Shown: positions 49,741 to 62,503 of the stretch, one piece after another
How the letters are laid out: every line of letters begins with the position of its first letter
How positions within the stretch are numbered: the first letter of the stretch is position 1
From: CAVVSQ01 sp963848825
GTDB taxonomy: Bacteria; Planctomycetota; Planctomycetia; Gemmatales; Gemmataceae
Direction: 5' to 3'
Length of the DNA: 64,000 bases
Assembly: GCA_963848825.1 (NCBI GenBank)
Contig: CAWKFA010000003.1
Location: 1 to 64,000 of the forward strand
The notes under the pieces: generated by a model
Databases searched by the model: none
What the model saw: the letters and a program-made list of their open reading frames with translations, nothing else
Told to the model about the DNA's origin: nothing
Translations under genes and position numbers: made by a program

Positions 49741-52700
49741 ATGGAATTTTCTCTCCGTAACATCAGAAAGACGATTCGCTCCTGGGCCATGCCGGCCAAG
49801 CATCGGACGTTTCGCCGCGGGAAGCAGGCTGTCCGCATGCTTCTGGAGTCCCTCGAGGACCGCATCGTGCCGGCGAACACCCCCAAGGGCATTGTCTCCC
49901 TGAACGTGGGCGCTGGCGTGACGGCGGTAACCGGCGCGCCTTCCAAGACGGTGCCCGTGTTCATCGACTTCGACAACGTCACGGCTGCCGGCACCAATCC
50001 GGGGCCGGTGGGCGGTCTGTCCGGAGGCGCAGTTCTATGTCGTCTACGATCCGGCGGTACTATCCATTAGCGAATCGGCTGCTGCCGTGGGCGCGGACAT
50101 CAAGCTAGGTTCGCTCCTTTCAGGAAATGCTGCCAATTATAATCTGACGCCGGCGTTCGGATTTGGCACGGGCGTGGTGGCCATCGGCCTCAATCACACC
50201 GGGTCCGGCTACGTCAGTGGCCCGCTCACGGGCCACATGATCGAGCTCGATTTTCATGTTGTCCAGACGAGCGCTCCGGGAAACACCACCTTATTGGACC
50301 TGCAAACGATATTCGTCGATGCCAACGGCAATTCGCACATCATGAATATCCATGACAAGAACAATACGACCTACACCCTGGCCACGGTTCCCAATCAATA
50401 CCAGGATGTCAGCGGCAACGCCTTTCCCTTGACGCAAGCGGGCGCGTTGCAGCCGAGCACCTTCAGTCCGCCCGACAACGACACCACGGATGCCGCGATC
50501 CAGGTTGTCGCCGGGTCGCCAAGCCTGACCCCAACTGCCGTGGCGGATTCCTTTAACATGGCGCCCAACAACGTGAACTTCACGACCACCATGACAGCCA
50601 CGGGGCCGGTCGGCGGCGTGTTGGCCAACGATACCGCCACTGCCAATGGCCCAATGAATGCCGTTCTGTCGGGTGGTGGCATCACCACCACGGTCGTGGC
50701 CCCGGTAAATGTGGGCGTAAACAGCGCCACGGAAGTGGGACAGGTCGTTACGATTACCACTTCGTCCGCGACGGCCTTGGTGCCGGGCGACGGTGTGACA
50801 ATCACGAACATGGCCAACTCCGGCTACAATGGTTACTTCCCCGTAGCCACCGTGATATCCAACACGCAATTCACGTACATTGATACGCTCACGAACCTGT
50901 CCGCTTCCAACGGCGGCACGGTCAGCAGTGCGGCGACCACAGTTTACTCGGCGAACACCCCCAACGGCAAAGTATGGCTTAACGCCCTGGATGGCTCGTT
51001 TGCCTATACTCCCGCCACGAATTTCGTTGGCACGGATACCTTCACTTACAAGGCTGTCGACGCGACCAGCACGACTGCCAGCGCCAGCGCGACGGTGACC
51101 ATCACCGTGGGCGGCTATCTGAGTATTCCGCAGTTTAACCTCCGTCCGGTTGGAGGCCAGGTTGTCGTCCCGGTCAACATACTTAGCGGTGGTCCCGCCA
51201 ATAGCGGCGGCCTTAACGGTGCCACGATTGGCATCAACTATGACTCGACCCTGTTCTCGGTAGCTGGTGTGAGCAAGGGCAGTCTGATCCCCAATTCGCC
51301 TGGCGTAAATAACTGGTCCTTCGCGGCCAACACGGCCACGGCCGGAAAAATTGTTATCACGACGTCTGCCATCGGCATCGCCGCGCCCTGGTGTCAACGT
51401 CCGGCGGTTCGCTCGCGCTGATCACGTTCAATGTTATCGGCACGCCCACGGGCGTAACGAGCGTCGTCAACATTTCGGGCAGCAATCCGGCGGCCACGGA
51501 ATTGGATGTCGCGGCCAGCGGTGGTTCCGTGGCTTTACCCTTCGCGATCGCGCCGGTCGATAATACGAGCTTCAATGGCGCTCCTGGCACCACGGACGGA
51601 ATTATCAGGTTCCCGGCGAACACGACCACAACCGTGAGCGCCACGGTAGGGGGTTCCTCGGTAGCCACGGTCACCTACGGCACGCTGGTGACGTTAACCG
51701 CCACAGTGGCCGCGAGTGCGGGAACCTTGGCACCTTCCCTTGGTTCCGTGGACTTCAAGGACGGCGCCATCGATTTGGGAGTGGTCTCCACAGACACTAC
51801 CAGCGGCACCAATTCCATATTCACCCTGGTAACGACACCGAACCAGCTCCAAGTTCTGTTGAGCGGGGGTGGCGTCCATACGATCACCGCCGCTTATACA
51901 GCGGGCCTCGATTTCAACAATAGTTCCGGAACGCTGGGCGGGGGGCTGCAGGTCACTCCAGCCTCTTTGACAATCAAGGCGGTCACTAACAGCCGGTCGT
52001 ACGATTCAACGACGAATGCTTCGGCACTACCGACGACCATTGGACTCGTGGGCACCGATACGATCACGGGCCAGGCGGAGGCTTACACCGATCGCAACGT
52101 GGGTACGAGTAAGACCCTCTCGGTGACTGCCTACACGGTGAATGACACCAACGGCGGGCACGATTACACGGTGACCACCGTTACGAACACCACCGGCATT
52201 ATCACGAAGGCCGCACTCACGATCACCGCTGTTACAAACGTCAAGACCTATGACGCCAATGCGAGTGCCCTGGGTGTGCCGACGGTAGCGGGCTTGTTTG
52301 GCGCGGATACGGCGACCGGTCTCGCGGAGGTTTACACCAATGTGAACGCGGGTTCCAGCAAGACCCTGAGCGTCAGTGCTTTCACGGTGAACGATAGCAA
52401 TGGCGGCAACAATTACGCCGTCACGACCGCGACCAACACGACCGGCGTCATCAACAAAGCCGCACTGACAATCACGGCATCGGCGAATACGAAAGCGTAT
52501 GATTCTACCACGACTGCCGCCGCCACTCCCGCGGTTGCGGGCCTCAAGGGTAGCGACACGGTATCCACGTCCGCCGAAGTGTATTTGACTGCCAGCGCCG
52601 GCACCGGCAAAACGTTGAGCTTCGCGACATATGCCGTGAATGATGGCAACGGCGGCAACAACTACGCCGTGAGTGTGGTGAACACCAATACAAATGGCGT

Positions 52701-55700
52701 CATCAATAAGGCCGCCTTGACTATTACCGCCACGACGAACACGAAGACTTATGATTCCACGGTCAGCGCGGCGCTACACCCACCGTTTCGGGTTTGCAAG
52801 GGGCCGACACGGCCACCGGACTTGTCGAGGTTTATGCGACCACCAGCGCCGGCACCGGCAAGACGCTGAGTGTCAGCGCTTTCGTGGTCAACGATGGCAA
52901 TGGCGGCAACAACTACGCTGTCACGACGGCGGTGGACGCAACCGGCGCGATCAACAAGGCGGCCCTTACGATAACTGCCACGAGCAACACCAAGACCTAT
53001 GACGCGACCACGACGGCCGTCGCGGCGCCGACGGTTGCGGGCCTCCTGGGCGGTGACACGGTGACCGGCCTGGCCGAGGTTTACTCCGACAAGAACGCTG
53101 GTTCGAGCAAGACTCTGAGCGTGAGCACTTTCACGATCAATGATGGCAATGGCGGCAATAACTATGCGACCACAACCGTGGTGAATACCACGGGCGTAAT
53201 CAACAAGGTTGCCCTGTCGGTCACCGCAACCACCAACACCAAGACGTACGATGCCACCACCACGTCTTCGGCAACACCGACAGTCGCCGGCCTCAAGGGC
53301 GCGGACACGGCGACTGGTCTGGCCGAGCTTTACGCCGACGCCAACGTCGGCGCGAGCAAAACGTTGTCAGTAAGTGCCTACACAATCAACGACGGCAACA
53401 GTGGCAACAACTACACGGTCACGACGGTTAGCAACACGACCGGCCTCATCAACAAGGCGGCGCTCACCATCACGGCCCGTCCCAACACCAAGATCTTCGA
53501 CGGCACCACGACGTCGCAGGTAACGCCGACGGTGTCTGGCCTGCAAGGCAGCGACACCGTTACGGGCTTGGCCGAAGCTTTACAGTGACGCGACGGTCGG
53601 CACCGGCAAAACGCTCTCGGTCAGCGCTTACGCGGTCAACGACGGCAATAGCGGCAACAATTACAGCGTGGCCACGGTGATTAACAATGGCGGCGTCATC
53701 AATCCACTGCCTGGCAAATCGCTGGTTTCTCTGGATGTGGGCGCGGGCGTGACGGCGGTGACGGCAGCGCGTTCCAGCGTGGTCAAGGTCTTCATCGATT
53801 TTGACAATCATACCGCGGCGGGAACGTCCCTGGGCTCCAACGGCGGCCTGGCGGGCGGCTCGTTTTATGTCCTTTATGATCCCTCGGTCTTGTCAATCAG
53901 CGAGACAGCGGGCGGCGTCGGCAGCGACATCAAGTTGAGTACGCTGCTGTCGGGAAGTTCCTCCTTTTACAACTTGACCACGGCTTCAGGGTTCTCGACC
54001 GGCGTGGTGGCCATAGGCCTTAATCACTCCGGTTCGACCTTTGTGAACGGCGGTTTGACGGGCCATCTGCTCGAGCTTGATTTCCACGTGGTGCAAACGA
54101 CGTCGCTGGGCATCAGCTCGCTATTGGATTTGCAGACCTCCTTCACGGACTCGACGGGTAGCGTGCGTACGACGAACATCCATGACAAGGGTGGCTTGCT
54201 GTACAACCTGACGCCCACGCCGACGCAGTATGCGGCCCTGGGGACGACGAGCACATTGACGCAAACGGGAGTTCTGACGCCGAGCCAGTTTAGTCCCGCG
54301 GACACCGACAGTACGGATGCGTCGATTCAGATCGTGGCGGGGACACCGGCGCTGGCGCCGACGGCGCGAGCGGACCAGTACAGCATGGCGCCGAACACTG
54401 CCAATTTTGGCACCACGATGACGAGCGCTGGCCTGGCCAGTGGCGTGCTGGGCAATGACACGGCCACGGCCAACGGCCCGATGGACGCGGTGTTGACGGG
54501 TGCCGGTGTGACGAGCGTGGCGGTAGGCCCGCAAAGCCGAAGTTTGTTGACGACCAGCGAGACGGGCAACGTGGTGACGGTGACGACGTCGGCGGCGACC
54601 GGACTGGTGGTCGGCGAAGGGGTAACGATCACGGGGGTGAGCGACACGGATTACAACGGTTATTACGCGGTCGCCTCGGTGCTATCGAGCACGCAATTCA
54701 CGTATATCTCGGGGCTAACGGCCATGCCTGATGCCCTGGGGGGCACGGTGAGCGCGGTGGCGACGACGGTATACAGCGCGCCGACGGCGCATGGGCAGGT
54801 GTGGCTGAATGCTCTGGATGGCTCGTTTGCTTATAGCCCGACGGCCAATTATTTGGGCACGGACACGTTCACGTACCAGGCGGTGGATGCGCGGAGCAAC
54901 ACGGCGAGCGTCAATGCGACGGTGACGATCAACGTGGGGGGTTGCCTGAGCATTCCGCAGAACATAGTGCCGGTGGGTAATTTGGTGGTGGTGCCGGTGA
55001 ATTTGGCCAGCGGCAATGCGGCCAACAGCGGCGGTTTGACCAATGCCACGATTGGCATCAATTACGACGCGAGCAAGTTGTCGTTGCCGAACGGTCCGGC
55101 GGACGTGACGGAAGGTTCGCTCAACACGGCAGCGGGTTGGACGAACTTCACGGTGAACACGAACACGGACGGGCTGATCGTCATCACGACCTCGAACACA
55201 GGGGGAGCCTCGCCGATCAGTGATATGACGCCAGGATCGCTGGCCTTTATTACCTTCACGGAGATTGGCGTTCCCTTCGGAACGAGCATGGTCAACATCT
55301 CCGGCGTGAGCCCGGCAGTGACCGAGCTGGACGTAGCCGGCACAGGCACGTCAGGCAATTCAGTACAGCTGCCGTTCGCGGTGGCGCCGGTAGATAACAC
55401 GAACTTCAATGGGACGCCGGGAGTGACGGATGGGCTCATTACGTTCCCAACCTTTACGACCACCATGGTCAGTGCCACTGTGGGTGTTACGGCGGTTTCC
55501 ACGATAACTTACGGAACATCCGTAACTCTCAGCGCCACGGTGACTCCTGTGGCAGGCAGCATTGCTCCGGCGGCTGGTTCTGTCGATTTCCAGGATAACG
55601 GCAACGAATTGGGCACAATTACCACCGAAACCGTCTCTGGCAACCAGGCTGTATTCACGTTGGTTACCACGCCGACGCAACTGCAAGTATTTCTGGCCAA

Positions 55701-58700
55701 TTCGGGCGTGCACACCATCACCGCCACTTATAGCCCGCCACCCAGCTTCCTGCCCAGTGTTGGGACGCTGTCGGGTGGTTTGGCGGTCACGCCAGCTTCC
55801 TTGACAATCACGGCCAAGACTGCCACGAAAACTTATGATTCGACAACCACGAGCGCCGTGACGCCTTCCGTGACAGGCCTGCTTGGAACGGACACGGTGA
55901 CTGGCTTGACGGAGGTGTTTTTAAATCCCAATGCGGGATCAAGCAAGACTTTGAATATCGGCACCTACACCATCAATGATGGTAATGGCGGGTTGGATTA
56001 TGCTGTTACCACGGTCAGCGACACCACTGGTCTCATCAACAAGGCTGGGCTAACGATTGCTGCGGTTGCCAACACCAAGACCTACGACGGAGTAAGGAGT
56101 GCGGCCGCGGCACCCACGGTAACTGGTCTTCAAGGCAACGATACGGTAACCGGCCTGGCCGAACTTTATAGTGACCGGAATGCCGGCACCGGCAAGGACA
56201 TCCTCGTAAGTGCCTTCACGGTCAACGATAGTAACGGCGGCAACAACTACGCCGTCACCACGGTGTTGAGCTCACTGGGCGTGATCAACAAGGCGGCCTT
56301 GACAGTTACTTCGACGACGAACACCAAGACGTATGATTCCACCACCACGTCGTCGGCAACACCGACAGTCGCCGGCCTCAAGGGCGCGGACACGGTGACG
56401 GGATTGGCCGAGCTTTACGCCGACGCCAACGCGGGCGCGAGCAAAACGCTGTCGGTCAGTGCCTACACGGTCAACGACGGCAACAGCGGCAACAACTACA
56501 CGGTCACGACGGTTAGCAACACGACCGGCCTCATCAACAAGGCGGCGCTCACCATCACGGCCCGTCCCAACACCAAGATCTTCGATGGCACCACGACGTC
56601 GCAGGTAACGCCGACGGTGTCTGGCCTGCAAGGCAGCGACACCGTTACGGGCTTGGCCGAAGTTTACAGTGACGCGACGGTCGGCACCGGCAAAACGCTC
56701 TCGGTCAGCGCTTACGCGGTCAACGACGGCAATAGCGGCAACAATTACAGCGTGGCCACGGTGATTAACAATGGCGGCGTCATCAATCCACTGCCTGGCA
56801 AATCGCTGGTTTCTCTGGATGTGGGCGCGGGCGTGACGGCGGTGACGGCAGCGCGGTCGAGCGTGGTCAAGGTCTTCATCGATTTTGACAATCATACCGC
56901 GGCGGGAACGTCCCTGGGCTCCAACGGCGGCTTGGCGGGCGGCTCGTTTTATGTCCTTTATGATCCCTCGGTCTTGTCAATCAGCGAGACAGCGGGCGGC
57001 GTCGGCAGCGACATCAAGTTGAGTACGCTGCTGTCGGGAAGTTCCTCCTTTTACAACTTGACCACGGCTTCAGGGTTCTCGACCGGCGTGGTGGCCATAG
57101 GCCTTAATCACTCCGGTTCGACCTTTGTGAACGGCGGTTTGACGGGCCATCTGCTCGAGCTTGATTTCCACGTGGTGCAAACGACGTCGCTGGGCATCAG
57201 CTCGCTATTGGATTTGCAGACCTCCTTCACGGACTCGACGGGTAGCGTGCGTACGACGAACATCCATGACAAGGGAGGCTTGCTTTACAACCTGACGCCC
57301 GCGCCGACGCAGTATGCGGCCCTGGGGACGACGAGCACATTGACGCAAACGGGAGTTCTGACGCCGAGCCAGTTTAGTCCCGTGGACACCGACAGTACGG
57401 ATGCATCGATTCAGATCGTGGCGGGGACGCCGGCGCTGGCGCCGACGGCGCGAGCGGACCAGTACAGCATGGCGCCGAACACTGCCAATTTTGGCACCAC
57501 GATGACGAGCGCTGGCCTGGCCAGCGGCGTGCTGGGCAACGACACGGCCACGGCCAACGGCCCGATGGATGCGGTGTTGACGGGTGCCGGTGTGACGAGC
57601 GTGGCGGTAGGCCCGCAAAGCCGAAGCTTGTTGACGACCAGCGAGACGGGCAACGTGGTGACGGTGACGACGTCGGCGGCGACCGGACTGGTGGTCGGCG
57701 AAGGGGTAACGATCACGGGGGTGAGCGACACGGATTACAACGGTTATTACGCGGTCGCCTCGGTGCTATCGAGCACGCAATTCACGTATATCTCGGGGCT
57801 AACGGCCATGCCTGATGCCCTGGGGGGCACGGTGAGTGCGGTGGCGACGACGGTATACAGCGCGCCGACAACGCATGGGCAGGTGTGGCTGAATGCTCTG
57901 GATGGCTCGTTCGCTTATAGCCCGACGGCCAATTATTTGGGCACGGACACGTTCACGTACCAGGCGGTGGATGCGCGGAGCAACACGGCGAGCGTCAATG
58001 CGACGGTGACGATCAACGTGGGGGGTTACCTGAGCATTCCGCAGAACATAGTGCCGGCGGGTAATCTGGTGGTGGTGCCGGTGAATTTGGCCAGCGGCAA
58101 TCCGGCCAACAGCGGCGGCTTGACCAATGCCACGATCGGCATCAATTACGACGCGAGCAAGTTGTCGTTGCCGAACGGTCCGGCGGACGTGACGGAAGGT
58201 TCGCTCAACACGGCGGCTGGCTGGACGAACTTCACGGTGAACACGAACACGGCGGGACATGATCGTCATCACGACCTCGAACACGGGGGGAGCGGCACCG
58301 ATCAGTGACCTGGCATCAGGATCGCTGGCCTTTATTACCTTCACGGAGATTGGTTTCCCGACGGGTACGAGCGTGGTGAACATCTCGAGCCTTGATCCGG
58401 CGGTTACGGAACTGGACGTGGCGGGTACGGGAACGTCGGGGAACTCGCTGGTGTTGCCGTTCGCAGTGGCGCCGGTAGACAACACGAACTTCAATGGGGC
58501 GGCGGGGGTGACGGATGGGCTTGATCACGTATCCCGGTGCCGATCACGACGACCTCGACGGTGAGCGCGAACGTGGGGGGTTCGTCGGTGGCGACGGTGG
58601 TATATGGCACGCCGGTGACATTGCTGGCGACGGTAGTGCCAGCGAGTGGCGGCTTCGGGCCGGTGGTGGGCTCGGTTGATTTTAAAGATGGCCTGATTGA

Positions 58701-61700
58701 TTTGGGGACAACGACGACGGAAACGTTTTCCGGGAACACGGGCGTGTTTTCGCTGGTGACGACGGCGAATCAGTTGCAGGTGATTTTGGCCAACGGGGGC
58801 GTGCACACGATCACGTCGAGTTATCAACCGGGGGGCTATTTCACGCCATCGTCGGCGACCTTGGCGGGCGGTCTGGCGGTAACGCCGGCAAGCTTGACGA
58901 TCACGGCGAACACGAACGTAAAGACCTACGATGCAACGACGAGCGCGGCCGCCACGCCAACCGTAGCAGGATTGGCCGGCACGGATACGGTAACGGGACT
59001 GGCGGAAGTATATGCCAGCGCGAATGTGGGCACGAGCAAGACCTTGAGCGTGAGCACCTACACGGTCAATGACGGCAATGGCGGCAAGGATTACACGGTC
59101 ACGACGGTCAGCCAACACGACGGGCGTGATCAACAAGGCCGCCTTGACCATCACCGCGACGACGAACACCAAGGGGTACGACTCGCTAACGAGTGCCGCC
59201 GCGGCACCGACTGTGGCGGGCCTCAAGGGAGGCGACACCGTAACGGGCTTGGCGGAGGTGTACAGCAACGCCAACGCGGGCGCCAGCAAGACGCTAAGCG
59301 TGAGCGCTTTCACGGTCAACGACGGCAATGGCGGCAATAACTACGCCGTAACCACGGCCACGAACACGACGGGCGTGATCAACAAGGCAGCCATAACGAT
59401 CACAGCCGTGACGAACACGAAGAATTACGACGGCACGACGAGCGCGGCGGCGACGCCAACGTTTTCCAGCCCCGTTGGCGGCGATACGGTGACCGGCCTG
59501 GCCGAAGTATATAGCGATGCCAATCTTGGCACGAGCAAAACTCTCTCGGTGAGCGCCTATACGATCAACGACGGCAACGGCGGCAACAACTATGCCGTGA
59601 CCAAGGTGAACAACAACACCGGCACCATCGTTGTCGGACCCTTCAGTAAATATGTGGTCAGCATCATTGGCAGTAGCACGATCACTGCCGGCAACACCTT
59701 CCTGTTCACCGTGCAAGCTACGGATGCCTTCGGCAATAGCGTGTCGAATTATAGCGGTCCGACGACCATTGCCATCGCGGCCAGCCCGAACGATCCGCAG
59801 GGCAGCATCCCAGCTTCTGGAACGCTATCCAGTTCGGGCTTCGGGTTCTTCCTGGGGACGCTGAGGACCACCGGCGCCTACACGTTGACGGCGTCGGCTG
59901 GTGGGTTCACAGGCACAAGCGGGACGATTACCGTGGTAGCGGCCTTCGCCTCCAACTTCAGCGTTGTCGTCCCGCCCAGCGCCGTGACGGCGCCCCCATC
60001 AGTGTCACCGTTTCCGCGTTTGACCAGTTCCACAATCCCGTCACGACCTACTCCGGTACGGTCAACCTGACGAGCACTGACCCCGCCGTGGTCTTCCCCG
60101 TCAACAACTATACTTTCACCACCGGGGCGGGACAGGACAATGGCACGCACACCTTCAGTGCCACACTGAAAACGGCTGGCAATCAGACGATCACGGCGAC
60201 CGATCCCGGTCCCGGCCCGTCTAATCCCGCCACGATCATCGGTACCAGCAGTACGATTGTCACACGCGGCTTGCTGGTTACGTCGGTCACGCCGACGCCG
60301 GACGGTTTCACGGCAACGTTCAACAAAGCCTTCTTGCCCGCGGATATCACGCTTTTTGGGGCATCACCGAACGTCGTCAACGACGTGGTCATGACAGGCA
60401 ACAGCGGCGTTGGCCCGGTTCACGGCTCACTGTTCATCGATCCCGCCAACCAGTCCATTACTTATAAGGCCACGTTGAGTTATATGCAGGAACTCAACAG
60501 CATTTTGTCGGGCAAGAATTCGGTCCTCCTGCCTGATGCCACCTACACGGTCAAGCTTATCAGTGGTACGGGGTCGAATGGTTTCCTGGACGCGCTGGCG
60601 CGGGCCTGGACGGGCTGAACAATGCCGGCCATGCCAATTTCAGCACCACCTTCGCCACCCACTTCCAGGCCAATAACACGCCAGCCCTGGGCCTGCCCGA
60701 TTTCGCGCGTGGCCCGGACGGTAACACCACCATTCAGGTGCCCAACGGTGGTCCCGCGAACGGCGGATCCTTCGGCATTCCAATCACGCTCTACAATGCC
60801 GCCAACGTGACCGATGTGACTTTCTCGTTGAGCTATAATCCGGCGCTGCTAAACATTACAGCCGCCCTGCAAGGAGCGTCCAGCGATGCCACCGATGCGG
60901 CGGCGACGCTGACCCTTGTTTCCAACAGCGGTGGCGTGGCCACTTTCCACTATCACGATAACACCCCAATTTCCGCGACCCCGGCAGCGCCGTTGGTACT
61001 CGGCGATTTGAGTGCTGTCGTTCCCAATGCCGCCAAGACTCAGTATCAGGTGAAGGAGCAGCTACAGTTCGGCAGCATCGTCATCAACGGCAACGCTGGC
61101 ACCGGCGCTGTCAGCGCCAACGGCCTGCACGTCAACGCCTATTTCGGCGACGTGAACGCCGACCATAATATCGATGGACTCGACAAACTGGCAATCGACA
61201 ACGTGGCACAGGGACGTGTCAGCGGCTTCAACCAATTCTCGCTCATGGACCCAGTCATCGTGGGCGACGTGGCGGGCGATCTCCAAATTGATGCCGGTGA
61301 TGTCAGCGTGCTTGATGCCTACATCGTGCTTCTGGCACCGACGCAAATACCTGTGCCGCCGGCTGGGCTGACGGGTTTCGCGTCTCCCAATGCCGCCGAT
61401 CCCAACTTGAGCTTGAGTGCGCCGCGGAGCGTGACCGGCACTCACCAGACGTCAACCGCCCCGGTAGTTTCCGTGATGGTCGACCATCCCGATCCAGCGG
61501 GCAGCACCGGTCTCACCCAGGCGACGCTGGCGCTGACGTACGATCCGTCCGCACTTTCGGTCACGTCGGCGGATATTGCCCTGGGCTCTGTGCCCAGCCA
61601 GGGCAGGGGCTGGCAAATTATGAGCGTGGTAGACTCAGTAAAGGGTCAGATTGCGATTCAGCTTTATAGCGACACGCCAATCACTTCGGCCCAGGCGGGG

Positions 61701-62480
61701 AGCCTGGTCAATATCGCCTTTCACGTCGTGCCGGGCGCCAGCATGCCGGCCACTGCCGTGCAACTCGTCGATAGTGTAATGCCCAACGGCATGGCCTTTA
61801 GCACGGTGCTCGCAGACGCTCAAAGTGCCATGATTCTTGGCCAGGGCGTCGACCAATTGTTGCTGCGGACGGGTGCCGAGGCCCAGCTGCCGGCCAGCAG
61901 CGTGAACGTCATCACGGCTACAGCGACGCTCCACCTCACCTCAGCGGAGCACTCATACGCCGAAGCACCGGTAAGTTTGCCGGGCAAACTGGCCGACGCA
62001 GTTGGCCAGGTGAACGAGGAGACGGTCTCCGCGACGTCCAATAACGGAGCGACAAACGAGGCCACAGCGACACGCAATAGCGCGACCACTCTTATCGTAA
62101 GTGGTGCCCCGGCGCTCGTGGCGAATATGGCCCAGGCGATCATGCCTGCAATGGCGGCGCAGGTGGTGCAAATTGTCAACCTGCCACTGGTAAACTCTCT
62201 GCTTAATATGCCGAGGCAGATGGTGGACCAACTCTTCCTGGCCACCGCTCGCAGGAATGACGCCGTGATTGACGCCGACGCACTGAACAAATCTCAATTC
62301 AGCCTGGTTTGGGAAAACCTGCAGCAGGATTGGCTGTTCAACCAGGCGCCGTCGGCCCAGTCCGTGGGCTCCAACGATGATGACGCCGATTCCCAAAGCC
62401 AGGATGCCGGTACTGACACAACGGTGGTCGACCAGCTCTTCGCGCTAATCGCCGAGGACATGGATGGCTTTGGCGGCTAG
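49741..62480 (+). CDS. Giant secreted multidomain protein 2 (LEDR N-terminus, cohesin-like, cadherin-like, YDG repeats, dockerin-like)
   Basis: About 4,250 residues across some ten frame breaks (near 50028, 51388, 52770, 53575, 58252, 58528, 58545, 59112, 59988 and 60603). The N-terminus MEFSLRNIRKTIRSW and LLESLEDRIVP parallel giant protein 1. Modules: cohesin-like (49880-50400, repeated at 53720-54230 and 56800-57310); cadherin-like/tandem-95 type (WLNALDGSFAYTP and similar, 50500-51110 and twice more); Big_3_5-like Ig (51600-51950, 55450-55800, 58550-58890); about 14 YDG domains (KTYDATTTAVAAPTVAGLLG type); filamin-like and Big_5-like domains (59630-60600); cohesin-like then dockerin-like GDVNADHNIDGLD and GDVAGDLQIDAGD (60730-61330); a second cohesin-like domain; and the shared C-terminal tail. 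It follows giant gene 1 by 78 bases and is probably a diverged sister. Cell-surface or matrix role inferred. Confidence 0.78.
51960..53690 (+). repeat. Array of about seven YDG (MBG-like) repeats, period about 249 bp
   Basis: Each unit reads as an initial beta strand (LTITAVTN), KTYDxTTxA, a conserved GLxGxDTVTGLAEVY, then KTLSVSAYTVNDGNGGNNY and ITNTTGVINKA-type ending. Further arrays of about four and three units occur at 55795-56780 and 58890-59635. Frame breaks at 52770 and 53575 lie inside the array. Confidence 0.8.
53230..55440 (+). repeat. Long in-gene duplication, copy 1 (about 2.2 kb, partner 3,084 bp downstream)
   Basis: Nearly identical DNA to 56314-58524. It covers two YDG domains, a cohesin-like domain, a cadherin-like domain and a second cohesin-like domain. 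The offset of 3,084 bases is a whole number of codons (1,028). Copy 1 has an extra C at about 53575 (GAAGCTTTAC against GAAGTTTAC in copy 2) that breaks its frame. Confidence 0.88.
56314..58524 (+). repeat. Long in-gene duplication, copy 2
   Basis: Partner of 53230-55440. Differences are few and mostly single substitutions. It carries its own one-base insertion near 58252 (GGCGGGACATG where copy 1 has one base fewer), so the two copies can be used to correct each other. Confidence 0.88.
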
Positions 62481-62503
62481 TTCGGGGGTTCCGCAACTGT
62501 GGC

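Noticed and set aside
53560..56895. Minus-strand frames of 83-207 codons inside the giant gene
   Set aside because: They are repeated at the 3,084-bp offset only because the sense gene is duplicated; translations are Arg/His-rich shadows.
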